The notes: a model not told the origin generated them from the sequence alone. A stretch of 64,000 nucleotides of DNA from Oscillibacter sp. PC13 (GCF_900115635.1 NZ_FOXE01000010.1:1-64000); one strand, 5' to 3'; numbered from the stretch's first letter, positions 32,947-42,472 are shown. Translations and numbers: made by a program.

Positions 32947-33292
32947 TTAGCATGGAGAAAAAATGCCTTGCGGACAGAAAACGGAACTGCTATAGGAACA
33001 GTCATTGCCTGCTCAGCCATTCCAAAAAAGGGAGCAGATTTTTTGCCGAAGCAGGGACGGTATGACTTGGCGAGAGGAACTGTGGGAAAACAGAGTTTGC
33101 GGTTCGGCATCCCGCTGACTCCCTCGAATCCTCTCCGGGCCATTTTTAGTATGATGGCCCGTGGGCCTCTGGCAGGCGCCACTACCATGTTGGTGACGAA
33201 GTCCACCGACTTTTTAATCGGTATGTTCAACGGCATGAAGGCAATGCACGCCTAAGAGGCTGAGGCCAATTGGAGTGGTACAGACCACACGA
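32947..33292. other. 345-bp stretch with no assignable gene
   Basis: Both strands stay open here: the plus frame ends LIGMFNGMKAMHA at 33255 and the minus frame runs into the XRE gene. Neither has a ribosome site at a plausible start. I see no terminator, promoter or known RNA. A dispersed intergenic repeat or decayed gene is possible. Confidence 0.4.
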
Positions 33293-33811
33293 TCAGAGCG
33301 CTTTCTCGTAGCAGTTCAGGTTCTCCCGGACGAAGCCCTGGAAAAAGAATTCCGTCACGCCGGCATAACGGTACCCCAGGGAGGGATACAGCCGGTTGGC
33401 GGGAACATTATGCTCCCAGGTATCCAGCCGGATAACGGTCTTCCCCTGACGGCGGAACTCCGCCTCGCAGAAGGCAACCATCTCCCGTGCGTGGCCGCGG
33501 CCCGCCTGGGCGGGATGGATGCAAAGGGTGTGAATCACACCCACTTGGCACTCTGCTGCGGGAATGGACCATGGAATGACGGAATATTCCGGCAATTGCT
33601 CTCCATTCAGGTTCACCACGCCCCATACGGCATTCCTGTCCTCTCCTACATATAGGGTTATGGCCTCCAGGGCCTGTCGGGCAGTTTCCTCTGTGGGGTA
33701 TTTTCCGCGCTGCCAGTTGGTATAGACGGGGCCGGATTCCTCCTGATCCAAAATGGCGTCGTAAATGCTGGTAATGAAAGGCAAATCGGCGCTGGTAGCG
33801 AGGCGAATCAT
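33293..33811 (-). CDS. GNAT-family N-acetyltransferase
   Basis: A 172-residue acetyltransferase beginning MIRLATSADLPFI; the acetyl-CoA loop is IHPAQAGRGHAREMVAFCEAE (QxGxGxA pattern) and NRLYPSLGYRYAG closes the fold. Substrate unknown. AAAGGAG eight bases before ATG 33811 decides the start; an open extension upstream overlaps the ftsH terminator. It lies downstream of ftsH on the same strand but is separated by that terminator. Confidence 0.85.
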   Translation of the reverse strand: MIRLATSADLPFITSIYDAILDQEESGPVYTNWQRGKYPTEETARQALEAITLYVGEDRNAVWGVVNLNGEQLPEYSVIPWSIPAAECQVGVIHTLCIHPAQAGRGHAREMVAFCEAEFRRQGKTVIRLDTWEHNVPANRLYPSLGYRYAGVTEFFFQGFVRENLNCYEKAL

Positions 33812-33846
33812 AAAAGGCTCCTTTCTGATTTGGTATGCCTGCATGT

Positions 33847-33882
33847 CAAAAAGAAGGGCGCACCGGATATCCGGTGCGCCCT
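33847..33882 (-). terminator. ftsH terminator
   Basis: A 28-base perfect palindrome (33855-33882) followed on the minus strand by TCTTTTT. Confidence 0.88.
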
Positions 33883-33889
33883 CTCTGCT

Positions 33890-36079
33890 TTACTGGAGAC
33901 TCTCATCGTCATCAGCAGACTGCGGCGCCTCTGCCGGAGTGGACTCCGGCTGCTGCAGGGGTGTTTCTGAGGCCTCCTGCTTCTCCGCTTCCTCCGGCGC
34001 CTCGATCTTCTGAGAGATCATATGCACCTTTTTCGCCGCCGGCTCAATTTCGGGGGAACGGCGGTCAGTGGAGGCATAGGCGTCCTCTACCGTGGAGGGA
34101 TCCCGGCCCTCAATAATGGCCACCATCTCACCACCGGTAATGGTTTCTTTTTCCAGGAGATAAGCCACGACCTTGTCCATATCCTCCCGGCAGGAGTCCA
34201 GAATTTCCACGGCGGTTTGATAGCACTGGTCCAGAATCTCCTTTACGGCCTTGTCCATGGCCGCCGCAGTGTCCTGGGCACAGTCCATGCCGTAACCGCC
34301 GTCCAGATACTGATTTCTCCGGGAGGCCAGAGCCATCATGCCGAACTCATCACTCATACCGAACATGGCCACCATGTTCCGGGCGATGTTTGTGGCCTCC
34401 TGGATGTCCTGGGATGCGCCGTTGGTCATGGTGTGCATCACCACTTCTTCGGCGGCCCGGCCACCCATGGAGACAGCGATTTTCGCCATCAGCTCATCGC
34501 GGGTGCGCAACTCCGTCTTGTCCTCTTCAGGCATCAGCAAGGTATAACCCAAGGCACCCTGGGTATGGGGGACAATGGTGATTTTCTGCACCGGTTCCGT
34601 GTTCTTCTGCTTATAGGCAACCATGGCATGGCCCACTTCATGGTATGCCACCAGCTTTTTCTCAAATTCCGTCAGGACGCTGCCCTTCTTCTCTGTACCG
34701 GCGATAACCAGCTCAAAGGCGGCCAGCAGATCCTCCTGCGTCACGAGCTTGCGTCCCTTACGGACGGCGCGCAAGGCCGCTTCATTCACCAGGTTTGCAA
34801 GGTCGGCACCCACGCATCCGGCGGTGGCCAAAGCAACCTTTTTCAGATTGACATCCTCCGCCAGACGGATATTCCGGGTGTGAACCTGAAGCGTTGCAAT
34901 CCGGCCCGCCAGATTGGGACGGTCAATGGTAATGCGCCGGTCAAACCGGCCGGGGCGCAGCAATGCCTGGTCCAGCACTTCAGGCCGGTTGGTGGCGGCC
35001 AGCAGAATAACGCCCTTGGTGGGGTCAAAGCCGTCCATTTCCGCAAGCAGCTGGTTCAGGGTCTGCTCTCGTTCGTCGTTGCCGCCCATACGGTTGTCGC
35101 GGGACTTGCCGATGGTGTCAATCTCGTCGATGAAAACGATACAGGGAGCCACCTTGGCGGCCTCCTTGAAGAGATCGCGGACACGGGAGGCACCCACACC
35201 CACAAACATCTCTACAAAGTCGGATCCGGAGATGGAGAAGAAGGGGACGTTCGCCTCGCCCGCCACAGCCTTGGCCAGCAGGGTTTTGCCGGTGCCCGGA
35301 GGGCCGACCAGAAGCGCACCCTTGGGAAGCTTTGCGCCGATCTCCGTGTATTTCTGGGGATTGTGAAGGAAGTCGATGATCTCCGTCAGAGATTCTTTGG
35401 CCTCGTCCTGTCCAGCCACGTCCCGGAAGGTGACGCCGGTGGACTTCTCCATATACACTTTGGCGTTGGCCTTGCCGACGCCGCCAATACCGCCCATGCC
35501 GCCCATGCCGCCTTTTTTGGCCATCCAGCGCATCAGCAGGGAGAAGGTCAGCATGATGATGACAAAGGGCACCACATAGCTGATCAGTGCGCCCAGCAGA
35601 GGACTGACGGGCGGCTGGTAGTCCTCATTGTACTTTGCATCGCCGTTTTCTTCCAGAAAGGCGATGACTGTGTCGTTGGTTTCCAGCTGAACAGTAAACA
35701 GCCGCAGGCTGATGGTGTTCTCCTGCCCGGACTGGTCGGTATAGCTGTATACCGCGTTGCCATCCTTGTCGGTGCCCTTGGTATAGCGCACACCGTCCGC
35801 ACCGGTGTAGACATAGCCGTCCTTGGGCGTGATGATCAAGATGTCCTCAGCATTGTCGAAATCCACCATGGCCACCTGGTCCTGCTTGGCCATGTTCTTG
35901 AATTCGCTGTACTCCAGGGCTACGGAAGAGGACTGGTGGCCGGCGCTGTTCCAATAGGTGCCAGCATAGCTGAGAATAATGGTCAGCAGCAGTGCCCAGC
36001 ATACCAGCGAGACAATCCCCCGCCAGTTTCCGTTGTTTTTGCCGCCGTTTGCATTTTTTTTCGGATCGTTTTGACTCAT
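33890..36079 (-). CDS. ftsH: ATP-dependent zinc metalloprotease FtsH
   Basis: A 729-residue membrane AAA+ protease that degrades misfolded and regulatory membrane proteins. Two helices near 22-42 and 155-175 bracket an extracytoplasmic domain of about 110 residues; a Gly/Met-rich linker ([15 protein letters not shown]) precedes the AAA module with GPPGTGKT near 260 and [10 protein letters not shown], and the protease site HEVGH is near 485. The C-terminal tail is long and acidic. AAAGGAG lies upstream of ATG 36079. Own promoter and terminator. Confidence 0.96.
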   Translation of the reverse strand: MSQNDPKKNANGGKNNGNWRGIVSLVCWALLLTIILSYAGTYWNSAGHQSSSVALEYSEFKNMAKQDQVAMVDFDNAEDILIITPKDGYVYTGADGVRYTKGTDKDGNAVYSYTDQSGQENTISLRLFTVQLETNDTVIAFLEENGDAKYNEDYQPPVSPLLGALISYVVPFVIIMLTFSLLMRWMAKKGGMGGMGGIGGVGKANAKVYMEKSTGVTFRDVAGQDEAKESLTEIIDFLHNPQKYTEIGAKLPKGALLVGPPGTGKTLLAKAVAGEANVPFFSISGSDFVEMFVGVGASRVRDLFKEAAKVAPCIVFIDEIDTIGKSRDNRMGGNDEREQTLNQLLAEMDGFDPTKGVILLAATNRPEVLDQALLRPGRFDRRITIDRPNLAGRIATLQVHTRNIRLAEDVNLKKVALATAGCVGADLANLVNEAALRAVRKGRKLVTQEDLLAAFELVIAGTEKKGSVLTEFEKKLVAYHEVGHAMVAYKQKNTEPVQKITIVPHTQGALGYTLLMPEEDKTELRTRDELMAKIAVSMGGRAAEEVVMHTMTNGASQDIQEATNIARNMVAMFGMSDEFGMMALASRRNQYLDGGYGMDCAQDTAAAMDKAVKEILDQCYQTAVEILDSCREDMDKVVAYLLEKETITGGEMVAIIEGRDPSTVEDAYASTDRRSPEIEPAAKKVHMISQKIEAPEEAEKQEASETPLQQPESTPAEAPQSADDDESLQ

Positions 36080-36143
36080 GTATGGAACTCCTTTCGGTAG
36101 AAAGGCCTGAAAAATAAAAAGGCAACTCTCAAAATTACTTGGA

Positions 36144-36172
36144 AGTATACCACAGAAGCCGCAAACTCACAA
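36144..36172 (-). promoter_or_regulatory. ftsH promoter
   Basis: On the minus strand TTGTGA, a 17-bp spacer and TATACT, about 65 bases before the start codon; divergent from the rlmB promoter. Confidence 0.75.
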
Positions 36173-36214
36173 GGAGAAGGGAGGCTTTTTTCATGAAATT
36201 TCTGTGAATTCCAC

Positions 36215-36243
36215 TTTATTGTATCCATTTCCTATGGTATACT
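36215..36243 (+). promoter_or_regulatory. rlmB promoter
   Basis: TATACT at 36238-36243 with a weak -35 (TTTATT) 17 bp upstream, 43 bases before the ATG. Confidence 0.5.
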
Positions 36244-36285
36244 AACAAAGAATATGCAACAAAATCTTCTGACAAGGGAGAACGT

Positions 36286-37065
36286 ATGGACGAACAGAGA
36301 AAACAGAACCTGACTGCGGAGGCGGACGGCATTATTGAAGGACGCAATGCTGTGATTGAAGCGCTGCGGGCAGGGGAGCAGATTGATAAAATTTACCTCC
36401 AGAAGGGGGAGACCGATAAGACCTTGGGCCACATTGCGTCCAAGGCACGCGCGGCTGGAATTGTCGTGGTGGAGGCAGACCGGCGGAAGCTGGATGGTAT
36501 GAGCCGCACCCATGCGCACCAGGGAGTCATTGCGCTGGCTGCCGTGCGGGAGTATGTCAGTGTGGAGAGCATTCTCCAGTCAGCGGCAGACAAGGGGGAG
36601 AAGCCCCTGCTGGTGGTGTGTGACGAGATCTCCGATCCGCACAACCTGGGCGCTATTATCCGTACAGCCGAATGCGCCGGCGCACACGGCATTGTGATTC
36701 CAAAGCGCCGAAGCGCGGGCCTTACTGCCGTGGTGGCTAAGACCTCTGCGGGTGCGGTGGCCCATATACCGGTGGCCCGGGTGCCCAATATCCCGACACT
36801 GCTGAAGGAACTGAAAAAGCAAGGGGTCTGGGTGTTTGGAACAGCAGCAGACGGAAATACCAACCTGTATCGTGCGGATTTGAAGGGCCCAGCCGCCATC
36901 GTGATTGGCAGTGAGGGCGACGGTATGACCCGCCTGGCTGCGGAGAGTTGCGACTTTTTGGTGAGCATTCCCATGCAGGGGAAGATTAATTCCCTGAACG
37001 CTTCCGCGGCAGCGGCCATCTTGCTGTATGAGGCCGTGCGGCAGCGACTTGGATCAGTTGACTGA
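36286..37065 (+). CDS. rlmB: 23S rRNA (guanosine-2'-O-)-methyltransferase RlmB-type (SpoU family)
   Basis: A 259-residue SPOUT methyltransferase. An N-terminal substrate-binding domain (IIEGRNAVIEALRAG) is followed by the knotted SAM-binding half with DEISDPHNLGAIIRTAE, VIGSEGDGM and INSLNASAAAAILLYE, the three SpoU motifs. It probably methylates a 23S rRNA guanosine; tRNA substrates are possible in this family. GGGAG lies nine bases before ATG 36286. The P-type-ATPase-like gene follows at 24 bp, so the two may share a transcript. Confidence 0.88.
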   Translation: MDEQRKQNLTAEADGIIEGRNAVIEALRAGEQIDKIYLQKGETDKTLGHIASKARAAGIVVVEADRRKLDGMSRTHAHQGVIALAAVREYVSVESILQSAADKGEKPLLVVCDEISDPHNLGAIIRTAECAGAHGIVIPKRRSAGLTAVVAKTSAGAVAHIPVARVPNIPTLLKELKKQGVWVFGTAADGNTNLYRADLKGPAAIVIGSEGDGMTRLAAESCDFLVSIPMQGKINSLNASAAAAILLYEAVRQRLGSVD

Positions 37066-37089
37066 ATTATAAATGGGTGAGGGAAATAC

Positions 37090-39258
37090 ATGGCGCCGAA
37101 AGACGGGAAAAGTGCATATGACTCTATAACCGGAACAGACGTGCCGGCGTCAGAGGTGGACTACTCGCTGGAGGAGATTCTGGCGGAATATGGCGGAGGG
37201 CGGGAAAAGCTGCTGCGGGAGGTAGAAGAAGCGGCAGATCCGGATGATATTGAGGCACCGCTGTTCCGCCGCCGGAGTGAAAAAACGCCGAATGAAGCAT
37301 GCACGGCAGCTCCAGAAACGGGCGAAGAGAGCACTGGAGAGCCGGTGGAAATTCCAAAATCGGCAGAACCAGCGCCGGATAAAGACACCGGTGAGGACGC
37401 GGATCTGGAGGCAATCCTCCGTGAAGAGCTTCCAAAATCACCCCAGCCAATCTCTCTGGAGGAGGTGGTCGGCAGCACGGTAGACGCTGTGATGGAGGAA
37501 GAAGCTGAGGAGCCGCTGCTGAAAAGACCCAGGAGGGGATTGTTCTCCAGAAAAAGACTGGTGGAGACGGAGGAACTTTATCAGCGGCACGAGCCGGAGG
37601 AACCGGAAGAGGCAGCTCCGGAGCTGGAAGTGATTGGCCCGGAGCCGGAACTTGCAGACACGGCGGAGGACTTCAGGGAAGAATACCGCCGCAGAAAGCG
37701 GCCGCTGTCCGCAGCATTTTTCATCGCTTTGGTTCCGTGTGTCCTTATGGGAACGGAGGCCTATGGAGTCGCTCTTCCATTTTGGACAGGAAATCCTGCG
37801 GCCCAGACGTTGCTCCTGCTGGGGTGCCTGCTGCTGACAGCAGCCCTGACCTGGCAGGTGTTTGCCAAGGGCATCCGGATGCTGGCGAAAAAGCGCTGCA
37901 CCGGAGAGTTGCTGATCGCGGTTTCCGCTGTCGTATCAGCAGCAGACTGCGCTGCAAGACTGCTGCTGCCTGGCCGCAGCGAGGCGATGCCTTACGCAGC
38001 CGTCAGCTGTATGGCCCTGGTATTTGCCCAGTGGGGCTGCACCCGGGAGAGCCGCGGAATGTATGATGCATTTCGAGCGGCAGCCATGGATCATGATCCG
38101 CCGTACTTGGTAACAGAGACGGAGAAGGGCGCCTGCAAACAATTGGGAGCGGTACCGGGATTTTACACGGCCGCCATGCGGGATGATGCGGTCACAACGT
38201 GGCAGACGGCGCTGCTGCCGGTAATTTTGATGGGTTCTCTGGTGTTTGCTGGACTAAGCTCTCTGGGCCAGGGCAGGGGAGCGGATTTCCTGTTGAATTG
38301 GTCTGCCATTTTATGCGGAGGGGCCGCATTTGCCCTGCCGCTGTGCTGGGGGCTGCCGTGGTCTCATCTGGCGGCACACCTGCAAAAGGCTGGCTGCGCT
38401 GTGGCGGGCTGGTTTGGTGCTGAGAAAATCAGCGGACGGAAGAGCATGATTCTGACAGACGCGGATCTGTTCCCCCCCGGGACTATTCAGCTCAATGGCG
38501 TAAAGGTCTTTGGAGAGGAACTGCCAAAGGCGGCCTCGTATGCAGCTACCTTGACCCGGTGCGCCGGGTGCGGCCTGCACCGCTTGTTTGACGGCTTGCT
38601 GCGCAGTGAGTGCGGCAGCTATGAAACCGCGGATGATTTCAGCTTTTATGAGGAGGGCGGCTACTCCGCCAATATTCATGGAGAGACGGTGCTGCTGGGC
38701 ACGGCTTCCTTTATGCGGAAGATGGAGGTGCGCCTTCCCGCGGGTATCAATTTGCGCACGGGTATTTTCCTGGCTGTAGACCGTCAGATCACAGCTGTAT
38801 TTGCAGTGAAATACAACGCCTCGGAAAATGTGGACTTTGCCCTGCGGATGATGCGCCGCAGCCATATCACGCCTATCCTGGCGGCACGGGATCCGAATAT
38901 TACTCCGGTACTGCTCAAACGAAAATTTCACAAGGGCGTAAAGGTGGAATACCCGGATCTCACCATTCGGGTAGCACTCAGTGAGGCGGAGCTGGACCGG
39001 GGACTGCCGCGGGCTCTGCTGTTCCGGGAGGGGTTGCTGCCCTATGCGGAGACGGTGGTTGGCAGCAGGCGGTTATGCAAAGCCGTCCGCCGTGCCGCAG
39101 CACTGTCTACCATCGGCAGTGTGGCGGGAACCCTGCTGGCGTTTTATTTGGTGTTTTTGGGATCTTACAGCCTGCTGACGCCGCTGGCCCTGCTGATATT
39201 TTCCTTGCTGTGGACGCTGCCGGTATTACTGATGGCGGACTGGACAGGCAGGTATTGA
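37090..39258 (+). CDS. P-type-ATPase-like membrane protein lacking the catalytic aspartate motif
   Basis: A 722-residue protein. Residues 1-200 are acidic and low-complexity, cytoplasmic. Then come membrane helices near 205-285 and 300-330, another pair near 375-420, a soluble domain of about 250 residues and two C-terminal helices, the layout of a P1B-type ATPase. Where DKTGT should follow the fourth helix pair the sequence reads MILTDADLFPPGTIQLNGV: one Asp remains but KTGT is gone. Later stretches (GETVLLGTASFMRKM; IFLAVDRQITAVFAV) still match the N and P domains. It is probably a non-pumping relative, perhaps regulatory. Close downstream of rlmB. Confidence 0.7.
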   Translation: MAPKDGKSAYDSITGTDVPASEVDYSLEEILAEYGGGREKLLREVEEAADPDDIEAPLFRRRSEKTPNEACTAAPETGEESTGEPVEIPKSAEPAPDKDTGEDADLEAILREELPKSPQPISLEEVVGSTVDAVMEEEAEEPLLKRPRRGLFSRKRLVETEELYQRHEPEEPEEAAPELEVIGPEPELADTAEDFREEYRRRKRPLSAAFFIALVPCVLMGTEAYGVALPFWTGNPAAQTLLLLGCLLLTAALTWQVFAKGIRMLAKKRCTGELLIAVSAVVSAADCAARLLLPGRSEAMPYAAVSCMALVFAQWGCTRESRGMYDAFRAAAMDHDPPYLVTETEKGACKQLGAVPGFYTAAMRDDAVTTWQTALLPVILMGSLVFAGLSSLGQGRGADFLLNWSAILCGGAAFALPLCWGLPWSHLAAHLQKAGCAVAGWFGAEKISGRKSMILTDADLFPPGTIQLNGVKVFGEELPKAASYAATLTRCAGCGLHRLFDGLLRSECGSYETADDFSFYEEGGYSANIHGETVLLGTASFMRKMEVRLPAGINLRTGIFLAVDRQITAVFAVKYNASENVDFALRMMRRSHITPILAARDPNITPVLLKRKFHKGVKVEYPDLTIRVALSEAELDRGLPRALLFREGLLPYAETVVGSRRLCKAVRRAAALSTIGSVAGTLLAFYLVFLGSYSLLTPLALLIFSLLWTLPVLLMADWTGRY

Positions 39259-39271
39259 ATCGTTCGAAGAA

Positions 39272-39312
39272 AAAGCGCGCGGAGTATGGGCTGATCCGTG
39301 CGCTTTTTTCTT
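39272..39312 (+). terminator. Terminator after the P-type-ATPase-like gene
   Basis: Arms AAGCGC.CGGA/TCCG.GCGCTT, followed by TTTTTTCTTTC. Confidence 0.82.
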
Positions 39313-39390
39313 TCTATGCGCGCAGATGACAAAATTTGATGTTGATTTTCGCCGCTCTTGCCCAAAATGGATAAGTTGCCAAAAAATTTG

Positions 39391-39419
39391 TTGTATTGCC
39401 AGGGCGGATGTTGTATAAT
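39391..39419 (+). promoter_or_regulatory. Promoter of the EF-G-like gene
   Basis: TTGTAT, a 17-bp spacer and TATAAT, 70 bases before the ATG. Confidence 0.8.
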
Positions 39420-39489
39420 TTCTACATTAGGCAGCGCCGGTTTGAACCGGAGTGTGCCGACAGCACCAAACATAAGGAGTGGAACGAAC

Positions 39490-41565
39490 ATGAGCTATTC
39501 AGTACAAAACATCCGCAACGTCTGTCTGCTGGGCCACAGCGGCAGCGGTAAGACCGCCCTGGCGGAGAGCCTGCTTTATATGACTGGCGCCACTGAGCGC
39601 ATGGGACGCGGTCCTGACGGAAATACCGTCTGTGATTATGATCCGGAGGAGATCAAGCGCCAGATTTCCATTTCCACCGCTGTGGCACCATTGGAGTATA
39701 AGGGGTGCCGCATCAACGTGCTGGATACCCCGGGTGCATTTGATTTTGCCGGAGAGGTGATGGAGGCATTGCGGGCTGCCGACGCTGCCATTATCGTCTG
39801 CTCCGCTAAAGACGGAATTTCTGTTGGCCTGGAGAAGGCGTGGAAGTTCTGCGAGGAGCGGAATATGCCCCGTTTTATTTATATTTCCAAAACGGACGAG
39901 GAGAACAGCGATTACAACGAGACATTCAATGCCCTGCGGGAGCGCTTTGGCAATAAAATTGCCCCTGTGGTGGTTCCTATCTGGGATGAGAGCAAGCATG
40001 TCACCGGCATTATCGATGTGCTGAATAAGCGCGCCTATGAGATGCAGAACCTCAAACGCACAGAGATTGAGGTTCCTGAGGACAAGCTGGATGTCATTAC
40101 AGAATTCAACGATGCCCTGAAGGAGTCTGTGGCGGAGACCAGCGAGGAGTTTATGGAAAAATTCTTCGGCGGTGAGGACTTTACCTATGCCGAGATGATC
40201 CAGGGCCTGCGCCAGGGCGTTCGGGAGAACAGCCTGTTCCCGGTGCTGTGCGGCTCTGCTGTGAATTGCATGGGTTCTTTGATGCTGATGGATAATATTG
40301 TGGATCTGCTGCCCAACCCCATGGAGGGGAACTACCACAAGGCCACAAAGTCCGACGGTGAAACAGAGGAGTTTGTGGTTTCTCCAGGCGGTGTGCCTAC
40401 GGCATTCGTTTTCAAGACCATTTCCGACCAGTATGGCAAGTATTCATTTGTCAAAATTCTCTCCGGCAGCATTACGCCGGATATGCCAATGGTGAATGCC
40501 CGCACCGGCGCCCAGGAGAAATTGGGACGGCTGTACGTGATGCGGGGAAAGAAGGCCACCGAAGTTAAGGAATTGAGCTGTGGCGAGATTGGTGCCATTG
40601 GCAAGATGGATAAGGTCAAGACCGGAGATACCCTGTGCGACGCCCGGAAGGTGGTCGCCCTGAAGAATATCCCCTTTGCAGAACCCTGCTACTCGGTGGC
40701 CATTGTGCCAAAGACCCGGGGCCAGGAGGACAAGATTGCGCAGGGTTTGAACAAGCTGAATGAGGAAGATCTCACCTTCACTGTTACCAACAATGCTGAG
40801 ACGCACCAGATGGTGCTCTCCGGATCCGGCGATATGCAAATCGACGTACTGGTGAGTAAGCTGAAAAGCCGCTTTAATGTAGAGGCAGAGCTGAAGCCCA
40901 CCCGCGTGCCCTATCGGGAGAAGATTCGCAAGACGGTTCAAAAGCAGGGGCGCCATAAGAAGCAGACCGGCGGCAGCGGCCAGTTCGGCGATGTGTGGAT
41001 CCGTTTTGAGCCCAATCCTGAGAGTGAGGAAATGGTCTTTGCTGAAGAGGTGTTCGGAGGCTCCGTGCCCCGCAACTTCTTCCCGGCAGTCGAAAAGGGT
41101 TTGCGGGAGGCCTGCATTCATGGCCCGCTGGCAGGCTATCCCATGGTGAATTTGAAGGCCGTGCTGTACGATGGATCTTATCATCCGGTGGATTCTTCTG
41201 AAATCGCGTTCAAAACCGCGGCGCAGTTGGCCTATAAGGCCGCCCTACCAGAGGCGAATCCCGTTTTGCTGGAGCCGGTGGGTGAGTTGAAGGTCACGGT
41301 ACCTGACAACTATATGGGTGACGTGATCGGCGATCTGAACAAGCGCCGTGGTCGTGTGATGGGCATGGATCCCACCGATGACGGTGAGCAGATCATCACG
41401 GCCGAAGTGCCGATGGCCGAGATGGGCAGCTACGCGATTGACCTGCGGTCTATGACGCAGAGCCGCGGTGCATTTACCTTCCATTTTGTCCGTTACGAGG
41501 ATTGCCCGCCCGCAGCCCAGGAAAAGGCCATTGCGGAGGCAAAGGCCCTGGCAGAGAAGGAATAA
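39490..41565 (+). CDS. EF-G-like GTPase (FusA2 type)
   Basis: A 691-residue five-domain translational GTPase homologue. The G domain has LLGHSGSGKTALAES (G1), LDTPGAFDFAGEV (G3) and YISKTDEEN (G4); domain IV keeps GGSGQFGDVWIRFEP and the tip loop SYHPVDSSEIAFK. Compared with EF-G, the catalytic His of DTPGH is Ala and the G4 NKxD is SKTD, placing it in the FusA2-like group rather than the main translocase. Role unknown, perhaps ribosome related under special conditions. AAGGAG before ATG 39490 decides the start; 44 upstream in-frame codons overlap the promoter. Confidence 0.88.
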   Translation: MSYSVQNIRNVCLLGHSGSGKTALAESLLYMTGATERMGRGPDGNTVCDYDPEEIKRQISISTAVAPLEYKGCRINVLDTPGAFDFAGEVMEALRAADAAIIVCSAKDGISVGLEKAWKFCEERNMPRFIYISKTDEENSDYNETFNALRERFGNKIAPVVVPIWDESKHVTGIIDVLNKRAYEMQNLKRTEIEVPEDKLDVITEFNDALKESVAETSEEFMEKFFGGEDFTYAEMIQGLRQGVRENSLFPVLCGSAVNCMGSLMLMDNIVDLLPNPMEGNYHKATKSDGETEEFVVSPGGVPTAFVFKTISDQYGKYSFVKILSGSITPDMPMVNARTGAQEKLGRLYVMRGKKATEVKELSCGEIGAIGKMDKVKTGDTLCDARKVVALKNIPFAEPCYSVAIVPKTRGQEDKIAQGLNKLNEEDLTFTVTNNAETHQMVLSGSGDMQIDVLVSKLKSRFNVEAELKPTRVPYREKIRKTVQKQGRHKKQTGGSGQFGDVWIRFEPNPESEEMVFAEEVFGGSVPRNFFPAVEKGLREACIHGPLAGYPMVNLKAVLYDGSYHPVDSSEIAFKTAAQLAYKAALPEANPVLLEPVGELKVTVPDNYMGDVIGDLNKRRGRVMGMDPTDDGEQIITAEVPMAEMGSYAIDLRSMTQSRGAFTFHFVRYEDCPPAAQEKAIAEAKALAEKE

Positions 41566-41583
41566 ACCAAGCAGTCAGGCTGT

Positions 41584-41603
41584 CCGGAGAACATGTTCTC
41601 CGG
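41584..41603 (+). terminator. Palindromic hairpin after the EF-G-like gene
   Basis: A 20-base perfect palindrome (CCGGAGAACA and complement) followed by TCAGTTTT. The T run is displaced, so termination may be partial. Confidence 0.55.
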
Positions 41604-41663
41604 TCAGTTTTACCGTTTGCGGTATTTGGTATTTTTAGTAGTTCTTGTAAAAATTTTTACTTT

Positions 41664-41706
41664 GTTGCATAAGCAACTACACAACATTAGCGAATCCTGT
41701 TATACT
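41664..41706 (+). promoter_or_regulatory. Rubrerythrin promoter with CRP/FNR-type palindrome
   Basis: GTTGCATAAGCAAC (41664-41677) is centred about 42 bp before the predicted start set by the -10 TATACT (41701-41706); there is no proper -35 (TACACA). Directly upstream is another palindrome, GTAAAAATTTTTAC (41647-41660). Class II activation by a CRP/FNR-family protein would explain the layout. The same motif recurs at 63409. Confidence 0.6.
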
Positions 41707-41785
41707 GAACCCATCCAAAGAGGACATAACATTTACAATAAAAACTGATGAAACGTTTGACAACATTGAAGGAGGATCATAAATT

Positions 41786-42331
41786 ATGAAAAAGTGGATT
41801 TGCTCTGTTTGCGGTTATGTGTATGAGGGAGAGAATCCCCCTGAGAAGTGCCCTCAGTGCGGTGTTCCCGCTTCCAAGTTCACTGAGCAGAAGTCTGGCG
41901 AGATGACTTGGGCCGCCGAGCATGTTTTGGGTGTGGCACAGGGTTGCCCGGAGGAGATTCTGCAGGGCCTGCGCGATCATTTCAACGGCGAGTGCACCGA
42001 GGTTGGTATGTATCTGGCAATGGCCCGTGTTGCTCATCGCGAGGGTTATCCCGAGATCGGCCTGTATTGGGAAAAGGCTGCTTACGAGGAGGCCGAACAT
42101 GCAGCCAAGTTCGCCGAATTGCTGGGCGAGGTTGTGACCGATTCCACCAAGAAGAACCTGGAGATGCGGGTGGAAGCTGAGAACGGCGCTACCGCCGGCA
42201 AGTTTGAAATTGCCAAGATGGCAAAAGCTGCCGGTCTGGATGCCATCCACGATACCGTGCATGAAATGGCAAGGGACGAGGCCCGCCACGGCAAGGCGTT
42301 CAAGGGCTTGCTGGAGCGTTATTTCGGCTGA
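41786..42331 (+). CDS. Rubrerythrin with N-terminal rubredoxin domain (reverse rubrerythrin)
   Basis: A 181-residue non-haem iron protein. Residues 1-36 form a rubredoxin site (CSVCGY and CPQCGV); the rest is a four-helix ferritin-like domain with the diiron ligands in the helices containing [19 protein letters not shown] and DEARHGKAF. Such proteins reduce hydrogen peroxide in anaerobes using electrons from the rubredoxin centre. GAAGGAGG lies upstream of ATG 41786. It is a single-gene unit with its own terminator and a promoter bearing an FNR-like palindrome. Confidence 0.93.
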   Translation: MKKWICSVCGYVYEGENPPEKCPQCGVPASKFTEQKSGEMTWAAEHVLGVAQGCPEEILQGLRDHFNGECTEVGMYLAMARVAHREGYPEIGLYWEKAAYEEAEHAAKFAELLGEVVTDSTKKNLEMRVEAENGATAGKFEIAKMAKAAGLDAIHDTVHEMARDEARHGKAFKGLLERYFG

Positions 42332-42344
42332 GAAAACGTACATC

Positions 42345-42377
42345 AAAGGGACGAGGCATCGCCTCGTCCCTTTTTTT
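42345..42377 (+). terminator. Rubrerythrin terminator
   Basis: Arms AAAGGGACGAGGC and complement, a three-base loop, then seven T residues. Confidence 0.92.
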
Positions 42378-42472
42378 GAGGATTCTGCCCACCTGCCTTT
42401 TCATTGTCAGCTTCTTAAGAAAGACACTGCGGTTTTGCGGCTGATAAACCATCAGAAAAGGTGAAACACCTC

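Noticed and set aside
32853-33236. N-terminal extension of the XRE protein (128 codons)
   Set aside because: The HTH domain begins at ATG 32852 with a ribosome site, and the extension runs through the predicted promoter and repeats.
34022-36100. 692-codon plus-strand open frame antisense to ftsH
   Set aside because: Shadow of a GC-rich coding strand; no start signal, low-complexity His/Gly composition, and it runs into the ftsH upstream region.
38444-38520. Active heavy-metal P-type ATPase
   Set aside because: The phosphorylation motif DKTGT is absent from the only position where the fold would place it.
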